From Candidatus Gallibacteroides avistercoris (GTDB lineage Bacteria; Bacteroidota; Bacteroidia; Bacteroidales; CHK158-818), in NCBI GenBank assembly GCA_018714665.1, contig DVNA01000178.1:1-5356 (forward strand): a stretch of DNA of 5,356 nt, in the 5' to 3' direction. Under the pieces are notes generated by a model. It was not told the DNA's origin. It ran no database searches and saw only the letters and a list, made by a program, of their open reading frames with translations. Of the stretch, positions 1 through 5,356 are shown one piece after another (the stretch's first letter is position 1; each line of letters starts with the position of its first letter). Position numbers and translations under genes: made by a program.

Positions 1-437
1 CGTTCCAGATACCCGATTGCAACGGGCTGTTTTTTCATCTTTTGTATGTAAATACATTTCGATTCGCACTGTTTCTCTTGCGGGCAAACCCGTCCGCATA
101 CGGCAGGCAATGCACTGGTTTGTTTCAACACCTTGGCAGCTTGCAGAAAATCGCCCCGTTCGATGTTTTTTATAAACGTGGGGATGTTGATTTCTACCGG
201 GCATCCTGTCATGCAGGTAGGGTCTGGACAATCTAAGCAACGGCTGGCTTCGGTCATGGCCTCTTCCGCGGTAAGCCCCATGTTTACCTCTTCTTTGTTT
301 TGGATACGGTATGCCGCATCGAGTTCATGCATACGTACGCGGGGCGTATCGGTACGTTCTTTGGCCTTTTTACTTTTGCGCAACTCCTCGCGCCATGCTT
401 CTGCACGCAGTGCAGCTATCTTTTCTTTGTTAATCAT
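1..437 (-). CDS. gltA: NfnB/SudA-type large subunit (GltA-like NADPH:ferredoxin oxidoreductase), N-terminal part only
   Basis: Partial gene: it starts at 437 and runs off the left edge; 145 complete codons are visible, out of roughly 450-470 usual for the family. The protein begins MINKEKIAALRAEAWREE. It carries the GltD-like N-terminal iron-sulfur domain: C67, C70, C75 and C79 in RCLDCPDPTCMTGCP, followed by EINIPTFI, then C114, C118, C124 and C128 in VCGRVCPQEKQCESKC. These are the expected ligands of two [4Fe-4S] clusters. The FAD- and NADPH-binding domains would lie beyond the edge. In this family the subunit pairs with the small flavoprotein encoded just upstream, and the complex exchanges electrons between NADPH, ferredoxin and NADH in the cytoplasm. 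Databases often call it 'NADPH-dependent glutamate synthase', but no large glutamine-amidotransferase subunit is visible, so glutamate synthesis is not supported. It is probably co-transcribed with nfnA, with a 21 bp gap and no clear ribosome binding site. The family is secure; the physiological electron partners are inferred. Confidence 0.92.
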   Translation of the reverse strand, partial: MINKEKIAALRAEAWREELRKSKKAKERTDTPRVRMHELDAAYRIQNKEEVNMGLTAEEAMTEASRCLDCPDPTCMTGCPVEINIPTFIKNIERGDFLQAAKVLKQTSALPAVCGRVCPQEKQCESKCIYIQKMKKQPVAIGYLE

Positions 438-458
438 AATCGTACACGCATCTGTGAA

Positions 459-1250
459 TTATTCTACATCTTTGTACGATGAAAGACGCATCATCATTTC
501 ATCGAAATCTACCTGATGGGCATCGAACTCGGGCCCGTCTATGCAGACGAATTTCGTCTTTCCGCCTACGGTGATGCGACAGGCACCGCACATGCCGGTA
601 CCATCCACCATAATCGTGTTGAGGGATGCAACTGTGGGAATGTCGTATTTTTTTGTCAGCAACGAGACGAATTTCATCATGATGGCAGGACCTATGGTAA
701 CGCACAAGTTAACCTTTTCGCGATTGATAACCTCTTCGAGACCATTTGTTACCAATCCTTTCTTTCCGTAAGAACCGTCATCGGTCATAATAATCACTTC
801 ATCCGAATTTTTTTTCATTTCCTCTTCCAAGATGATCAGTTCTTTGGTTCGGGCAGCCAAAATGGAGATAACCCGATTACCCGCTTTCTTGAAGGCCTCT
901 ACAATCGGGAGCAGGGGGGCTACCCCTACACCTCCACCGCAACAGACTACTGTCCCGACATTTTCAATGTGCGTAGCTTGTCCCAACGGGCCAACTACAT
1001 CTGTAATATAATCGCCTTCGTTCAAGGCGCAGAGTTTGCTGGAAGATACCCCTACGGCCTGAACAACCAAGGTGATGGTACCTTTTTGAGGATCGGCCGA
1101 GGCAATGGTAAGCGGGATACGTTCGCCCTTTTCTCCGCATCGGACGATAACAAAATGTCCCGCTTTGCGGGCACGTGCAATCAGAGGAGCCTCTACGACC
1201 AGTTTGACTACTTTTTCCGAGAAATACTCTTTACTGACGATTTTGTTCAT
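459..1250 (-). CDS. nfnA: NfnA/SudB-type FAD/NAD-binding small subunit with [2Fe-2S] cluster
   Basis: A complete 263-residue protein of the ferredoxin-NADP reductase superfamily, PyrK/SudB branch, of usual length. Residues 1-95 form the FAD-binding barrel, with the RxxxT-type flavin motif R44-IPL-T48. Residues 98-200 form the NAD-binding fold, with GGGVGVAP at 105-112 and the late IGP at 186-188. The C-terminal cluster loop has VDGTGMCGACR (C221, C224) and VCIDGPEFDAH (C236). D216 precedes the first cysteine where SudB/NfnA proteins are known to use an Asp in place of a fourth Cys for their [2Fe-2S] cluster. The start is well fixed: an in-frame TAA lies 27 bases upstream with no other ATG between. 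The gene sits first in an operon with the large subunit, which argues for an NADH-linked NfnAB/SudAB complex rather than a PyrK partner of dihydroorotate dehydrogenase, since no pyrD is next to it. Alternative annotated names are sulfide dehydrogenase beta subunit or dihydroorotate dehydrogenase electron transfer subunit. Sulfide or polysulfide reduction is possible but cannot be read from the sequence. Confidence 0.93.
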   Translation of the reverse strand: MNKIVSKEYFSEKVVKLVVEAPLIARARKAGHFVIVRCGEKGERIPLTIASADPQKGTITLVVQAVGVSSSKLCALNEGDYITDVVGPLGQATHIENVGTVVCCGGGVGVAPLLPIVEAFKKAGNRVISILAARTKELIILEEEMKKNSDEVIIMTDDGSYGKKGLVTNGLEEVINREKVNLCVTIGPAIMMKFVSLLTKKYDIPTVASLNTIMVDGTGMCGACRITVGGKTKFVCIDGPEFDAHQVDFDEMMMRLSSYKDVE

Positions 1251-1296
1251 TCTGTAATGTGTATAAAGTTGTGTTTATTTTAAGTCTCATTTATAA

Positions 1297-1312
1297 CAAA
1301 TGTACAAATTTA
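1297..1312 (-). promoter_or_regulatory. Tandem Bacteroidetes -7-like elements upstream of nfnA
   Basis: Reading on the minus strand, TAAATTTG (1312-1305) is directly followed by TACATTTG (1304-1297). Both match the Bacteroidetes primary sigma factor -7 consensus TAnnTTTG exactly. The second would give a transcript starting near 1290 and a leader of about 40 bases before the nfnA ATG at 1250. The -33 TTTG element is less clear: each -7 match has a TTTG or TTTA about 24 bases upstream, longer than the usual spacing of about 20. This is probably the promoter of the nfnA-gltA operon; which of the two copies is used cannot be told. Confidence 0.55.
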
Positions 1313-1462
1313 TGACAAATCTGTGAGATAAACGAACAAAATTTCTAAAAACGTAGCATATGGATTGAAAGTCAAAAGGTTGTAGAAGAATCGCTTTTTT
1401 GATTTTCTGATGTGATTTGGGGTGTGTCGATATTGACCTTATACAGCTAATTTAATAAGAAA

Positions 1463-1483
1463 CAGCCAGCCGTTTGTTGGTTG
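1463..1483. repeat. Small imperfect hairpin in the divergent region
   Basis: CAGCCAGC (1463-1470) and GTTGGTTG (1476-1483) can pair as RNA over 8 base pairs, two of them G-U, around a 5-base CGTTT loop. No T tract follows, so it does not look like a terminator. It lies upstream of the proposed MATE promoter and would be outside that transcript. Its role is unknown and it may be chance. Confidence 0.3.
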
Positions 1484-1494
1484 GAAAAGACGAA

Positions 1495-1512
1495 AGAGTT
1501 ATAAAAAACTCT
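1495..1512. promoter_or_regulatory. Perfect inverted repeat AGAGTT-N6-AACTCT, possible operator
   Basis: AGAGTT (1495-1500) and AACTCT (1507-1512) form a perfect 6 bp inverted repeat around ATAAAA. It ends just before a TTTG (1514-1517) that could serve as the -33 element of the MATE promoter. This is a typical place for a regulator of an efflux pump to bind. No regulator gene lies in the window, and a 6 bp repeat in AT-rich DNA can arise by chance. Confidence 0.3.
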
Positions 1513-1513
1513 A

Positions 1514-1549
1514 TTTGGGAATAACAGATGGTTTTATTTTTTACTTTCG
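1514..1549 (+). promoter_or_regulatory. Possible promoter of the MATE gene
   Basis: TACTTTCG (1542-1549) matches the Bacteroidetes -7 consensus TAnnTTTG at all but one fixed position. A TTTG at 1514-1517 could be the -33 element, although the 24-base spacing is longer than the usual 20 or so. Transcription would begin near 1555, leaving a short leader of about 18 bases before the ATG at 1573. No Shine-Dalgarno sequence is seen, as is common in this phylum. Confidence 0.4.
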
Positions 1550-1572
1550 CGCCGTAAAAATAACCTGATATT

Positions 1573-2913
1573 ATGGTTCATAGACCTTCTATAAAAAGGC
1601 GCATGGCCAATCTGACGGCTCCTATCTTTATAGAGACCTTATTGATTATGTTGTTGGGAGCGGTAGATACGGTTATGTTAAGCCAATATTCTGACAATAC
1701 GGTGGCTGCGGTAGGGGTGGTAAACCAACTGTTGAATTTGGTGTTTTTGATTTTCGGGGTTACAACGGCAGGAACCTCCGTGTTGTGTTCCCAATATTTA
1801 GGGGCGGGACAAAGTAAAAATATGCTGCAAGTGGTAGGTCTCTCTATTTTATTCAATGCAGCGGTGGGTATTGTGTGTAGCGCGGCTCTTTATTGGGGCG
1901 CCGATCGGATGTTGTCGCTGATGGAGCTTCGTCCCGAATTAATTCACGATGGCCTGTCTTATATGCAAATTGTCGGTGGTGGAGCTTTTTTGCAAGCTGT
2001 TTCGTTGACGCTTTCAGCTGTGTTGCGCAGTGCAAACAAGGCCTATTATCCCATGATGGTAACCTTGATGATTAACATCCTCAATATTTTCGGGAATTAT
2101 GCGTTGATATTCGGGAAGTTCGGATTTCCACAATTGGGAGCAGAGGGAGCCGCCATCTCTACTACGTTTAGCCGTTCGGTAGCGATGTTGCTCTTGTTTT
2201 TCCTGTTATTTCGGAAATTGGTACGGAAGATACCATTAGCCTATTTTCGCCCATTCCCCATGGATAAGTTTAAAAATCTTATGTCGATCGGTCTTCCGTC
2301 GGCCGGTGAACAGATTTCGTACAGCCTTTCACAGGTGGTCATTACCTATTTCATCAATATGTTGGGAAATGAGGCCTTGACAGCTCGTACCTATGCCATG
2401 AATATCATTATGTTTACCTACCTGTTTTCGATGGCCCTGGGTCAGGGAGGAGGTATATGCATCGGCCATTTGATAGGGGAGCGGAAGAACCGGGCGGCCC
2501 TTGCATTGGGCCGTTTCTGCCTGAAATGGTCTATTATTATATCTATCGGGATGGCTATCTTTTCTGCCGCAATGGGCCGGACTGTCGTAGGATTCCTGTC
2601 GTCGAACCCAGAAATCGTTCGGATGACGGTTACCGTATTGATGATAGATGTGGTGTTGGAGTTGGGCCGGGCGGTCAATATTTTTTGCGTTTATGCGTTA
2701 CGGTCGGCCGGAGATGCCAATTATCCCTTTATTGTCGGACTTGTCGTGATGTGGAGCTGTGCCGTTGGGGGTGCATACCTTTTCGGTATTGCTTTTCATT
2801 GGGGATTGGCCGGAATGTGGTGGGCTTTTACGCTGGATGAGAACATCCGGGCTGTTGTCCTTTCGCGGAGGTGGAATAGTTGTAAATGGAAAAAATATAG
2901 TTTTGTCAGGTAA
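1573..2913 (+). CDS. MATE-family multidrug/cation efflux transporter (NorM-like)
   Basis: A 446-residue inner-membrane protein of normal MATE length with about twelve hydrophobic segments. Family marks include the N-terminal LTAPIFIETLLIMLLGAVDTVM (residues 14-35, with P17, E21 and D32), LGAEGAAISTTFSR at 188-201, IGLPSAGEQ at 239-247 opening the second half, and LGQGGGICIGHLIGER at 289-304. The two halves repeat each other, seen well in LRSANKAYYP (151-160) and LRSAGDANYP (376-385). These pumps export cationic drugs, dyes or metabolites in exchange for Na+ or H+; neither the ion nor the substrate can be told here. The start is fixed by an in-frame TAA at 1561-1563, only 9 bases before the ATG. 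The gene is monocistronic, divergent from nfnA and closed by a strong hairpin. No frameshift or lost segment is seen; the C-terminus is a basic cytoplasmic tail. Confidence 0.94.
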   Translation: MVHRPSIKRRMANLTAPIFIETLLIMLLGAVDTVMLSQYSDNTVAAVGVVNQLLNLVFLIFGVTTAGTSVLCSQYLGAGQSKNMLQVVGLSILFNAAVGIVCSAALYWGADRMLSLMELRPELIHDGLSYMQIVGGGAFLQAVSLTLSAVLRSANKAYYPMMVTLMINILNIFGNYALIFGKFGFPQLGAEGAAISTTFSRSVAMLLLFFLLFRKLVRKIPLAYFRPFPMDKFKNLMSIGLPSAGEQISYSLSQVVITYFINMLGNEALTARTYAMNIIMFTYLFSMALGQGGGICIGHLIGERKNRAALALGRFCLKWSIIISIGMAIFSAAMGRTVVGFLSSNPEIVRMTVTVLMIDVVLELGRAVNIFCVYALRSAGDANYPFIVGLVVMWSCAVGGAYLFGIAFHWGLAGMWWAFTLDENIRAVVLSRRWNSCKWKKYSFVR

Positions 2914-2914
2914 T

Positions 2915-2946
2915 AAAAAGCCGGATAAAAACTATCCGGCTTTTTT
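2915..2946. terminator. Bidirectional intrinsic terminator between MATE and GH125 genes
   Basis: GCCGGATA (2920-2927) pairs perfectly with TATCCGGC (2933-2940) around a 5-base AAAAC loop. The stem is flanked by five As on the left (2915-2919) and six Ts on the right (2941-2946). It therefore works as a rho-independent terminator in both directions: for the MATE gene, whose stop ends at 2913, and for the GH125 gene, whose stop lies at 2963. Confidence 0.92.
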
Positions 2947-2962
2947 GTCTGAAAGAGTTGTA

Positions 2963-4387
2963 TTATAACATCTTTTCATTTACTAAACGAAGAATCAGCT
3001 CGCCGAACAGGGTATTTGCCCAGGCAAACCACGACCGGGTGAAATCTTTTGGATTGTCTTTGTGGAACGATTCGTGCATGAATCCAGTGTCGGCATCGGT
3101 GTCGCGCAACATCTGTACGCACATTTTTATCTCTTCCGGATCGGTGGAGGTATTGGCTCGCATTACGATACTCATGGGCCAGATAAAATCGAATCCGATG
3201 TGCGGCCCTCCGATGCCTTCGCCCGATTTCCCTTTGAAGAAATAGGGATTGTCTTCGCTTAATACGAATTTACGGGTATTCTGGTAAATCGGATCGTCCA
3301 ACGCTACACAACCCAGATAGGGTAACGCCAGCAAACTGGGGACATTGGCATCGTCCATCAGTACGCGCGAACCGAATCCGTCGACTTCGAAAGCATATAT
3401 CGAACCGTATTTGGGATGTTCTACAATACCGTATTTTTTGACAGCTTCCTCTACTTCGTCGGCCAGTGCATTGCAACGTCCCGCAAATTCGACGTTTTTC
3501 CGTATTTTTTGCAGCATTTCCGACAATTGTCTTAACGAGGTTACTGCAAATAGATTGGAGGGAATGAGAAAACCGAACAAGGTAGCGTCGTCCGAAGGCC
3601 GGAACGAGGAGACAATCAGGCCCACCGGATTGACGGGACTCCCATAACCGAAGTTAAGCAATGTGTCTCCTTGTCGGTCGGTTTTCCGGGTAAATTTGTA
3701 GGGGCCCAGACCCTCTTTGCGTTGTTGTTCTTTAAATGTTTTGTAAACTGCCTCCATTGCATTTTCCCAGGTCTGGTCGAAAGCGGATTCGTCTTGGGTG
3801 GTTTTCCAGAAGTGGTAAGCTAACCGGATGGGGTAACAAAGTGAATCTATTTCCCATTTGCGTTCATGCAGTTCCGGTTTCATGTCGGTATTGTCGCTTT
3901 CCCATTCGCTGCCGGTAGGACCTTCGTTGAAGCCGTTGGCATAGGGGTCTATCAAAATACAGTTCGTTTGGCGGTTGATCACTCCGATGAGCATGTCTTT
4001 GAGCGCTTTGTCTTTTCCGGACAGGGCTACGTATGGAAATACCTGAGCCGACGAGTCTCGCAGCCACATGGCATGAATATCACCGGTTAAGATGAATGTG
4101 TCGAGTTTCCCGTTTTTCATTTTATGTTCGCAGGTAGTATCCAGCGTATTGGGGAAACAGTTCTCAAACATCCAGGCCAGTTTGGGGTCTTTAATTTTCT
4201 TTTTGGTTGCTGTGATGGTCTTTTCCACTACCTCTGATTTGAATTGCCTTTTTTCCACAGGAGGACGTTTACAAACGTATTTTACTTCACCGATATTACT
4301 GTGGGGGATAGCAAACAAGTCTTTCCCCAACATCAATCCGGCAATAGACAGGCTGCCGGCCTTTAAAAAGTCTCGTCTTGTTGACAT
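2963..4387 (-). CDS. GH125 exo-alpha-1,6-mannosidase with twin-arginine signal
   Basis: A 474-residue protein of glycoside hydrolase family 125 (former DUF1237). Known members are metal-independent, inverting exo-enzymes that remove alpha-1,6-linked mannose from N-glycans or mannans. The conserved blocks are all present: TGDIHAMWLRDSSAQ (101-115), HERKWEIDSLCYP (174-186), SSFRPSDDATLFGF (260-273), MDDANVPSLLALPYLG (344-359), GGPHIGFDFIWP (393-404) and FMHESFHKDNP (437-447). From recalled numbering of the Clostridium perfringens enzyme (Asp220, Glu393), the likely acid is D266 and the base E439; both fit the same offset of 46. The N-terminus STRRDFLKA followed by a hydrophobic stretch to about residue 26 is a typical Tat signal, with possible cleavage after DLFA; no lipobox cysteine follows, so a periplasmic location is expected. 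The start is fixed by an in-frame TAA 15 bases upstream. It lies 58 bp after the EamA gene on the same strand. No SusCD pair, GH92 or other PUL gene is in the window. Confidence 0.95.
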   Translation of the reverse strand: MSTRRDFLKAGSLSIAGLMLGKDLFAIPHSNIGEVKYVCKRPPVEKRQFKSEVVEKTITATKKKIKDPKLAWMFENCFPNTLDTTCEHKMKNGKLDTFILTGDIHAMWLRDSSAQVFPYVALSGKDKALKDMLIGVINRQTNCILIDPYANGFNEGPTGSEWESDNTDMKPELHERKWEIDSLCYPIRLAYHFWKTTQDESAFDQTWENAMEAVYKTFKEQQRKEGLGPYKFTRKTDRQGDTLLNFGYGSPVNPVGLIVSSFRPSDDATLFGFLIPSNLFAVTSLRQLSEMLQKIRKNVEFAGRCNALADEVEEAVKKYGIVEHPKYGSIYAFEVDGFGSRVLMDDANVPSLLALPYLGCVALDDPIYQNTRKFVLSEDNPYFFKGKSGEGIGGPHIGFDFIWPMSIVMRANTSTDPEEIKMCVQMLRDTDADTGFMHESFHKDNPKDFTRSWFAWANTLFGELILRLVNEKML

Positions 4388-4417
4388 ATTGTTTTTATTT
4401 TATGGAAATATTGAGAA

Positions 4418-4425
4418 CAAATATA
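4418..4425 (-). promoter_or_regulatory. Possible -7 element of a promoter for the GH125 gene
   Basis: Reading on the minus strand, TATATTTG matches the Bacteroidetes -7 consensus TAnnTTTG exactly. It would start a transcript near 4411, about 24 bases before the ATG at 4387. No TTTG is found at the usual -33 distance, which falls in the end of the permease gene. The match supports separate expression of the mannosidase but is weak by itself in such AT-rich DNA. Confidence 0.35.
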
Positions 4426-4445
4426 GCAAATGTTTTATTTACAGC

Positions 4446-5342
4446 TTATTTATTTGCCTTTTTTCGTTTGTATCGTTCTGCAAAGCAGACACCTCCCAAA
4501 ATGAGAATTGTTCCCAATATAGCGATAGGTGTAATGGGTTCATCCAGAATGATGGCCGACGTAATGAGAGTTACGATGGGTGTAATATACAAGTAGTTGT
4601 TAGTGGTTACGCTTCCCAGATGTTTTACGGCCATATTGAACAAGGTATAACAACATAATGAGGCGATGAATCCCAGAAAGAGCATATTGCCGATAACTGT
4701 CGGGGTAAAGAGGATGGTGGGTGAGGTTTGTAGCGGTGAAAAACAGAACACCGGTAATATGGTCAATATTCCGTAAAAAAAGACTTTTCGTGTAATGAAC
4801 AGGGTAGAATATCGGTTGTCTATTTTTCGGAGCAATATGTTGTAGAATCCCCAAGTCAGGGCTGCTGCAATGGTTAATAGGTCTCCCAACGGATTTAGCT
4901 CCAATACAAAACTACCGTTAAAGACAACGAAGGCGACACCTGTCATGGCTATGATAGATCCTATTATGAGATTTTTCCCCATACGTTCTCCTTTGATAAA
5001 AGCGTGCGACAAGATAGAGGTAAAAAGAGGAGCAGTACAGATAATAAGAGAAACGTTCGATGCCAAAGTAATTTGTAAAGCTGAGTTTTCGGTAATAAAA
5101 TAGAGAGAACCTCCGCAAATTCCGCATCCGGCCAATATCAACTCATCTTTCCAACTGCGGGCGAATAATCTGTTGTGTACAAATGTAAGAAGAACGATAT
5201 ATGCCAGTAGAAATCGGTAAAAAAAAATGTCGGAAGGAGTTAATCCAGCAGCTAACAATAATTTAGTGGAGATAAACGTTGTACCCCATATGGCAATGGA
5301 AGTGAGGGCTATTATGTGATAGATCGCAGAACTTTTCAACAT
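4446..5342 (-). CDS. EamA/DMT-superfamily permease (RhaT/PecM-like, ten membrane segments)
   Basis: A 298-residue inner-membrane protein of usual length for the drug/metabolite transporter superfamily, with two EamA repeats of five hydrophobic segments each. The first repeat opens with IALTSIAIWGTTFISTKLLL (about 11-30) and closes with TAPLFTSILSHAFIKGERMG (103-122) and the glycine-rich GSIIAMTGVAFVVF (128-141). The second opens at about residue 152 (LGDLLTIAAALTWGFYNILL) and has the matching ITPIVTLITSAIILDEPITP (253-272) and ILGTILILGGVCF (275-287), then the basic tail ERYKRKKANK. EamA proteins export amino acids, metabolites or drugs; the substrate is not predictable here. The ATG at 5342 gives the usual N-terminus, but only 14 bases lie beyond it with no in-frame stop, so a slightly longer protein cannot be excluded. 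The promoter is outside the window. It may be co-transcribed with the GH125 gene downstream, though no shared function is evident. Confidence 0.92.
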   Translation of the reverse strand: MLKSSAIYHIIALTSIAIWGTTFISTKLLLAAGLTPSDIFFYRFLLAYIVLLTFVHNRLFARSWKDELILAGCGICGGSLYFITENSALQITLASNVSLIICTAPLFTSILSHAFIKGERMGKNLIIGSIIAMTGVAFVVFNGSFVLELNPLGDLLTIAAALTWGFYNILLRKIDNRYSTLFITRKVFFYGILTILPVFCFSPLQTSPTILFTPTVIGNMLFLGFIASLCCYTLFNMAVKHLGSVTTNNYLYITPIVTLITSAIILDEPITPIAILGTILILGGVCFAERYKRKKANK

Positions 5343-5356
5343 TTTTCTGAGGTGGT

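Larger units (their letters stand above)
1251..1572. other. Divergent intergenic region between nfnA and the MATE gene
   Basis: This 322 bp AT-rich stretch carries no convincing coding region. It holds the leftward promoter elements for nfnA near 1297-1312, a possible rightward promoter for the MATE gene near 1542-1549, and two small inverted repeats at 1463-1483 and 1495-1512, each listed separately. From about 1313 to 1460 I see no recognisable feature. Its length is more than two simple promoters need, so room remains for an operator or a small RNA, but nothing in the sequence proves either. Confidence 0.8.

Noticed and set aside
1..437. True glutamate synthase small subunit (GltD)
   Set aside because: The iron-sulfur domain is shared with GltD, but no GltB-type large subunit is present and the partner is an NfnA-type flavoprotein.
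459..1250. PyrK, electron-transfer subunit of dihydroorotate dehydrogenase
   Set aside because: The fold is shared, but no pyrD is adjacent, and the gene directly precedes the NfnB/GltA-type partner. The cluster loop has the Asp plus three Cys pattern rather than four Cys.
516..1283. Long open frame of 255 codons on the plus strand, antisense to almost all of nfnA
   Set aside because: It lies fully opposite a well-conserved gene, has a composition unlike a real protein, no recognisable domain and no good start signal. It is a shadow of codon use in nfnA.
1463..1512. Terminator or riboswitch before the MATE gene
   Set aside because: Neither hairpin is followed by a T tract, and both lie upstream of the proposed transcription start, which leaves a leader of only about 18 bases.
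2457..2840. Plus-strand open frame of 127 codons inside the MATE gene
   Set aside because: It lies in another frame of a conserved membrane protein gene and has no recognisable motifs.
2963..4387. Lipoprotein export of the mannosidase
   Set aside because: No cysteine follows the signal hydrophobic stretch at a lipobox; the first Cys is at residue 39, beyond a plausible signal peptide.
4092..4658. Plus-strand open frame of 188 codons across the GH125 start, the gap and the EamA end
   Set aside because: It is antisense to two confident genes and shows no family pattern or promoter; the hydrophobic look comes from the complement of AT-rich sequence.

Overview
The window looks like an ordinary piece of a Bacteroidales chromosome, in the Parabacteroides/Bacteroides/Coprobacter range; the genus cannot be fixed from the sequence. 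Reasons: AT-rich intergenic DNA, no clear Shine-Dalgarno sequences before the starts, several matches to the Bacteroidetes -7 promoter element TAnnTTTG, and a GH125 alpha-mannosidase of the kind common in gut glycan degraders. There are five protein genes (one cut by the left edge). I see no RNA genes, insertion sequences, CRISPR arrays or phage genes.

Left third (1-1250, minus strand): a two-gene operon for an NfnAB/SudAB-type flavin and iron-sulfur oxidoreductase. nfnA (small subunit, often named sulfide dehydrogenase beta or PyrK-like) is followed after 21 bp by the start of the large subunit (often named GltA, NADPH-dependent glutamate synthase), which runs off the left edge. The complex is expected to link NADH, NADPH and ferredoxin pools. 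The two genes share one reading frame and are separated by a single TAA and seven codons.

Middle (1251-1572): a 322 bp divergent intergenic region. It holds two overlapping -7-like elements reading left towards nfnA, a weaker -7-like element reading right towards the next gene, and two short inverted repeats. The rightward gene (1573-2913) is an intact MATE-family efflux pump.

Right half: a strong hairpin with A and T tracts at 2915-2946 lies between the convergent MATE and GH125 genes and can end transcription from both sides. On the minus strand, an EamA/DMT-family permease (5342-4446) is followed after 58 bp by a GH125 exo-alpha-1,6-mannosidase (4387-2963) with a clear twin-arginine export signal. 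The GH125 gene has its own possible promoter in the 58 bp gap, so it may be transcribed with the permease, alone, or both.

I do not find a novel multi-gene system here. The points most worth checking are the same-frame nfnA/nfnB junction, the Tat-type signal on a mannosidase standing apart from any visible polysaccharide utilisation locus, and the hairpins in the divergent promoter region.
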